Source of the DNA: Flavobacterium cellulosilyticum
GTDB lineage: Bacteria > Bacteroidota > Bacteroidia > Flavobacteriales > Flavobacteriaceae
Assembly: GCF_004349355.1 (NCBI RefSeq)
Contig: NZ_SMFK01000001.1
Span: forward strand, 310,001-374,000
Direction: 5' to 3'
DNA: 64,000 bases
Shown here: one piece after another, positions 60,024 through 64,000 of the stretch
How the letters are laid out: each line of letters begins with the position of its first letter
How positions within the stretch are numbered: the stretch's first letter is position 1
Notes under the pieces: model-generated
Databases searched by the model: none
The model's input: only the letters and a program-made list of their open reading frames with translations
Told to the model about the DNA's origin: nothing
Made by a program: the position numbers and the translations under genes

Positions 60024-62807
60024 TTATCTGTATAAATTTTTATCAAATACCATTGCAATTGCATCTGCATGACGGCGTTTTGCTCTAGTATAACTTCCAG
60101 CAGCTGGTGCTGAATACGCTTTAAGTGAAGCTAATCTCCATTTTACTAAATCAAAATTCATTAACATAAAGCTATAAGCTCCCATGTTTTTTGGTTCTTC
60201 TTGTGCCCAAACATAATCATCGGCATTTGGATATTGTGCTATAATTGCTTTCAATTGCTCGACTGGCAAAGGAAATAATTGCTCTATTCTCACTACAGCT
60301 ACATCCTTACGTCCGTTGTTCTCTCTTTCGGCAGTAATGTCATAATAGAATTTACCGGTACAGAAAACCAAAGTTTTAACATCCTTCTTGTTTACTGTAG
60401 TATCATCTATCGTTTCTTGGAAACTTCCATCTGTAAAATCTTCAATTGGCGAAGTACATCTAGGATCACGTAACAAACTCTTTGGTGTAAACACTACAAG
60501 TGGTTTACGGAAAGTAGTTTTCATCTGTCTTCTTAATAAGTGAAAGAAGTTAGCTGGCGTTGTACAATCAGCAACATACATATTATGTCTGGCACAAAGT
60601 TGCAAATAACGCTCCATTCTTGCCGAAGAATGTTCAGCACCTTGTCCTTCGTAACCGTGAGGCAATAACAAAACAATTCCATTTTGATTGTTCCATTTAT
60701 CCTCTCCACAAGAGATGTATTGATCAATCATAATCTGGGCACCATTAGAGAAATCTCCAAATTGTGCTTCCCAGATAGTTAATGTATTTGGGTTGGCCAA
60801 GGCATATCCATAATCAAAACCTAAAACCCCATATTCAGATAAAAAAGAGTTGAAAGCATTAAATTTTCCTTTTGCATTTGGCACAGAATTTAACAAAACT
60901 ACTTCTTCCTCAGAGTCTTCGACTTTCACTACAGCATGACGGTGAGAGAAAGTTCCACGTTCTACATCTTGTCCCGAAAGACGAACATTAAACCCTTCTT
61001 GTAGTAACGACCCATAAGCTAAATGCTCACCCATTGCCCAATCAAGGCTATTGTTCTCGAAAAACATTGTTTTTCTGTCGTTAATTAATTTTTGTATTTT
61101 ATTGATGAATTTTTTATCCTCAGGTAAATTACAAACGGCATTCGCCACTTCGGTAAGTCCTTCTTTTGAATAAGAAGTATCATATTTTAGAAGCATCTTA
61201 TCGTTCGAAACTTGCTCAAATCCTTTCCATTCATTTTGCATAAATGGAGTGATAATGGTTAAATTCTTTTTACGAGAAGCCTCTAAATTGTGATCTAAAT
61301 CGTCTTTGTATTCTTTCTCTAGTGTTTTTACTAGATTAGCATCAATAATTCCTTCTGCAATTAATTTTTCTGCATAAATATCTCTAGGATTTTTATGCTT
61401 CGCAATAATTTTATACAAAAGTGGTTGAGTGAATCTTGGTTCATCCCCTTCATTATGTCCGTATTTTCTATAGCCTAATAAATCGATAAAAACATCACGA
61501 CCAAAATGCATTCTAAAATCCAAAGCAAATGACATGGCATGTACTACAGCTTCGGCATCATCAGCATTCACGTGTAATACTGGTGATAAGGTTACCTTAG
61601 CAACATCGGTGCAATACGTAGAGGAACGTGCATCAAGATAGTTGGTTGTAAAACCTACCTGATTGTTGATTACTACGTGAATGGTTCCTCCAGTTTTATA
61701 ACCGTCCAATTGTGCCATCTGGATGATTTCATACAATATCCCTTGACCAGCGATTGCGGCATCACCGTGAACAGCGATTGGCAATACTTTTGAAAAATCA
61801 TTAGGAAAATACATGTCTTGTTTCGCTCTGGTAATCCCTTCAATTACTGCTCCTACCGTTTCAAGGTGAGAAGGGTTTGGCGCTAAATTGATATTTATTT
61901 TTTTTCCTGAGCTAGTTACTTTATCAGCGGTAAGACCTAAATGGTATTTTACGTCTCCATCAAAATATTCTTTGTCGTAATCTTTACCGTCAAATTCGCT
62001 AAAAATATCTTGAGTACATTTACCAAAGATGTTAGCCAGTACATTTAATCGACCACGGTGAGCCATTCCCATAACGAAATGCTCCACTCCTTTTTCAGCC
62101 GCCTGTTCAATTAAGGCGTCAAGTGCTGGAATAATTGTTTCTCCACCTTCTAGTGAAAAACGTTTTTGACCTACATATTTGGTATGCAAGAAATTTTCAA
62201 AAGAAACGGCTTCATTCAATTTACTCAAAATTTCTTTTTTCTGGTCAACAGAAAAATTAGGCTGATTATCGTTGTGGCCTATTTTATTTTGAATCCATTC
62301 AATATCATGAGGATTTCTAATATACATATATTCAACCCCAATTGATTGACAGTAAATTTTATCTAAATGTCCTAGAATCTCAGCAAGAGTACAAGGTTCT
62401 ATTCCTAAAATTTTTGCTGCATCATATACAGTAGGCAAATCTGATTTTGAAAGTCCAAAATTTTCAAGGTCTAAAGTTGGCGAATAGGTTCTTCTTTTAT
62501 GAACAGGGTTTGTTCTAGTAAACAAATGGCCTCTGTTTCTATAGGCATCTATTAATTTAACAACTTTAAATTCTTTGTGAATTTTTTCAGACATAGCTTC
62601 AGAATCACTGGAACTAACTGGAACATTAGTTATTTGCGATACTGGAGCTGCTGATAATTCTCCGTTATAAGTTTCCATTCCAAAGTCAAAACCTTGAAAA
62701 AAACTTCTCCAACTTGGTTCTACGCTATCTGGATTTTCTAGATATTGATCGTATAATTGTGCAAAAAATTCAGAATGCGCTGCGTTTAAAAATGAAAACC
62801 TATCCAT
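60024..62807 (-). CDS. sucA: 2-oxoglutarate dehydrogenase E1
   Basis: 927 residues of a full-length E1. The start FLNAAHSEFFAQLYDQYLEN with SWRSFFQGFDFG, the TPP-binding part (HGDAAIAGQGILYEIIQMAQ) and the C-terminal HGYEGQGAEHSSARMERYLQ and PKSLLRDPRC are all typical. It decarboxylates 2-oxoglutarate with thiamine diphosphate and passes the succinyl group to SucB. It is the first gene of the sucAB operon and is divergent from a small barrel protein gene. The lipoamide dehydrogenase partner is not in the window. Confidence 0.97.
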   Translation of the reverse strand: MDRFSFLNAAHSEFFAQLYDQYLENPDSVEPSWRSFFQGFDFGMETYNGELSAAPVSQITNVPVSSSDSEAMSEKIHKEFKVVKLIDAYRNRGHLFTRTNPVHKRRTYSPTLDLENFGLSKSDLPTVYDAAKILGIEPCTLAEILGHLDKIYCQSIGVEYMYIRNPHDIEWIQNKIGHNDNQPNFSVDQKKEILSKLNEAVSFENFLHTKYVGQKRFSLEGGETIIPALDALIEQAAEKGVEHFVMGMAHRGRLNVLANIFGKCTQDIFSEFDGKDYDKEYFDGDVKYHLGLTADKVTSSGKKININLAPNPSHLETVGAVIEGITRAKQDMYFPNDFSKVLPIAVHGDAAIAGQGILYEIIQMAQLDGYKTGGTIHVVINNQVGFTTNYLDARSSTYCTDVAKVTLSPVLHVNADDAEAVVHAMSFALDFRMHFGRDVFIDLLGYRKYGHNEGDEPRFTQPLLYKIIAKHKNPRDIYAEKLIAEGIIDANLVKTLEKEYKDDLDHNLEASRKKNLTIITPFMQNEWKGFEQVSNDKMLLKYDTSYSKEGLTEVANAVCNLPEDKKFINKIQKLINDRKTMFFENNSLDWAMGEHLAYGSLLQEGFNVRLSGQDVERGTFSHRHAVVKVEDSEEEVVLLNSVPNAKGKFNAFNSFLSEYGVLGFDYGYALANPNTLTIWEAQFGDFSNGAQIMIDQYISCGEDKWNNQNGIVLLLPHGYEGQGAEHSSARMERYLQLCARHNMYVADCTTPANFFHLLRRQMKTTFRKPLVVFTPKSLLRDPRCTSPIEDFTDGSFQETIDDTTVNKKDVKTLVFCTGKFYYDITAERENNGRKDVAVVRIEQLFPLPVEQLKAIIAQYPNADDYVWAQEEPKNMGAYSFMLMNFDLVKWRLASLKAYSAPAAGSYTRAKRRHADAIAMVFDKNLYR

Positions 62808-62921
62808 AATTATAATAATCTTCTTTTGTTAAAATAGTTCGGCAAAAGTACAATAATACTAATAGTTTCTGAATTTTTTTAAATACTTTTATACCATAAT
62901 TTGTTAAAAAATTAAACACTT

Positions 62922-63470
62922 ATGAAAAAGCACAACTTCTTAATTGTTTCAAAATCAAATTTAATTGTCATTATCCTACTTTTTTCAGGAACTTTATTGG
63001 CCCAAAGCCAAGCAATGACTTCAAATCAACCCGATAATTTTTGGAGAAATGTTCAATTTGGTGGTGGAGTTGGTTTGAGTATTGGTAGTGGTTATACCGA
63101 TATTTCAGTATCACCAAGCGCCATTTACAATATCAACCCAATTGTTGCTGTTGGGACTGCGTTTCAATTTGGATATGTTTCTTCAAAAAATTATTACACT
63201 TCCAATATTTATGGTGCAAGCTTAATAGGTTTAATTAATCCGATTCCTGAGATTCAACTTTCGACTGAGTTAGAAGAAATCAATGTCAATACGGATTACA
63301 AATCAATTGACGGTAATAATTCTAGTAGCTTCTGGAATACTTCCTTATATTTAGGAGCTGGATATCGATCTGGAAATGTTACAATTGGAGTTCGTTACAA
63401 TGTATTATTCGACAAAAACAAAAGTTATTATAACGACCCATTTATGCCCTTTGTTAGGGTTTATTTTTAA
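62922..63470 (+). CDS. Small outer-membrane beta-barrel protein
   Basis: 182 residues. A signal peptide (SNLIVIILLFSGTLLAQ, cleavage near 28) is followed by alternating strands rich in Gly and aromatic residues (NVQFGGGVGLSIGSG, YLGAGYRSGNVTIGVRYNVL) ending in Phe (PFMPFVRVYF). This is a small outer membrane barrel. Similar proteins next to sucA are sometimes labelled alpha-ketoglutarate decarboxylase in flavobacteria, which appears to be an error carried over from the neighbour. The gene is divergent from sucA. Confidence 0.8.
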   Translation: MKKHNFLIVSKSNLIVIILLFSGTLLAQSQAMTSNQPDNFWRNVQFGGGVGLSIGSGYTDISVSPSAIYNINPIVAVGTAFQFGYVSSKNYYTSNIYGASLIGLINPIPEIQLSTELEEINVNTDYKSIDGNNSSSFWNTSLYLGAGYRSGNVTIGVRYNVLFDKNKSYYNDPFMPFVRVYF

Positions 63471-63817
63471 TATTTATTTCTGAACCACACTTTTTGCCAT
63501 TCTCTTTTCAGAATCAAAAAGGAAACATTTTCAGCTAGAAGGACTAAATCTGAGCCATCCAGTTTTTTTATTTCGGCTTCAGAAACGTCAATGATATAAA
63601 GGAGATTCAGATATTCTGCAAATTTATATTGAATCAATCGGTATATTTTTTCGTGTAATTGAATTTTCAATTCCTCAGGCAAAATGCTCTTTGGAAAATC
63701 AATTCCTTCGTTGGCCAAATTAAAATCTTTATTTATTTGCTCAATTAAATTAAGATACAAAGATTCCTTCGCTGCTTCTTCAAATAATAAATCGGTATTT
63801 AAGGGACTGATGTACAA
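63467..63817 (-). CDS. Uncharacterised 116-residue protein
   Basis: 116 residues, cytoplasmic, acidic and largely helical (FEEAAKESLYLNLIEQINKD, KIYRLIQYKFAEYLNLLYII). The ending REWQKVWFRNKY is basic. No domain recognised. Its end overlaps the end of the converging barrel gene by 4 bases, which is normal for a real gene in a compact genome. Codon use resembles its neighbours. I would treat it as real but of unknown role. Confidence 0.6.
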   Translation of the reverse strand: MYISPLNTDLLFEEAAKESLYLNLIEQINKDFNLANEGIDFPKSILPEELKIQLHEKIYRLIQYKFAEYLNLLYIIDVSEAEIKKLDGSDLVLLAENVSFLILKREWQKVWFRNKY

Positions 63818-63892
63818 GGTGATTTTAGATTTTAGATTGACGGTTTTAGATTGCTGATATTTAGAGCAAAAAAGCGACTAATTGTTAAATAA

Positions 63893-63940
63893 ACATTGCT
63901 ATTGACATTGCTATTGACATTGCTATTGACATTGTAATTG
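63893..63940 (+). repeat. 12-bp tandem repeat
   Basis: ACATTGCTATTG is present three times in a row from 63893 and a fourth time with changes (ACATTGTAATTG). It lies upstream of the 116-residue gene in an AT-rich intergenic region. Copy number probably varies between strains. Confidence 0.85.
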
Positions 63941-64000
63941 ATTTTTTTACACTTTTCTTTTCATTAAATTTTTTCCAAACTCCTTTAATATTACTTTTTT

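Noticed and set aside
62922..63470. Labelling the small barrel gene as alpha-ketoglutarate decarboxylase
   Set aside because: The protein has a signal peptide and beta-barrel pattern and no TPP-binding or decarboxylase motif; the label likely spread from the adjacent sucA gene.

Overview
The window comes from an AT-rich Bacteroidota genome, most likely a Flavobacterium or close relative. The evidence is a SusC-type TonB-dependent receptor beside a hybrid two-component regulator, a type IX secretion C-terminal signal, many Cys lipoproteins, Bacteroidota-type integrase and RteC proteins, TAnnTTTG-like promoter boxes, and an intergenic repeat I associate with flavobacteria. No rRNA genes and no CRISPR array were seen; one tRNA gene (tRNA-Ser GGA) is present.

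Layout. 1-9 kb is part of a pentose-polysaccharide utilisation locus: the N-terminal part of a SusC receptor, an HTCS regulator, a GH43 glycosidase and a GPH-type sugar symporter. 9.2-12.6 kb holds a YyaL/DUF255 lipoprotein, a broken DUF1593-type gene and a small type IX secreted protein. 12.9-46.3 kb looks like one integrative element inserted in the 3' end of tRNA-Ser(GGA). Its right end carries a tyrosine integrase, RteC, an excisionase-like HTH protein and a DnaD/DnaC-like replication pair. Its left end carries a degenerate copy of the tRNA 3' end. No relaxase or conjugation gene was seen. 46.4-64 kb is chromosomal: asparaginase, an acyltransferase, TatD, an ECF sigma locus with a CHAT-domain protein and a retropepsin-like protease, and sucAB of the TCA cycle.

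The cargo of the element is the most interesting part. Nine tightly packed minus-strand genes (40.6 to 21.7 kb) encode a SrfB-like actin/Hsp70-fold ATPase, a SrfC-like P-loop NTPase, a membrane-spanning subtilisin, a multi-pass membrane protein, a TRAFAC-like GTPase with repeated adaptor modules, a tail-anchored-like Ig-rich membrane protein, two periplasm-facing helical proteins, an SH3/beta-barrel outer membrane protein and a repeat-rich lipoprotein. Together they look like an envelope-spanning, nucleotide-driven machine. I infer a conflict or defence role from this make-up, but it is unproven.

Near the left end of the element are a 100-residue protein that joins the first ~35 residues of a Cas9 RuvC-I domain to two membrane helices, a ~0.6 kb GC-rich non-coding stretch with strong hairpins beside it, a lysis-like cassette (DUF5675-like protein plus two small membrane proteins), a trypsin-like protease and a Schlafen/AlbA_2-type regulator.
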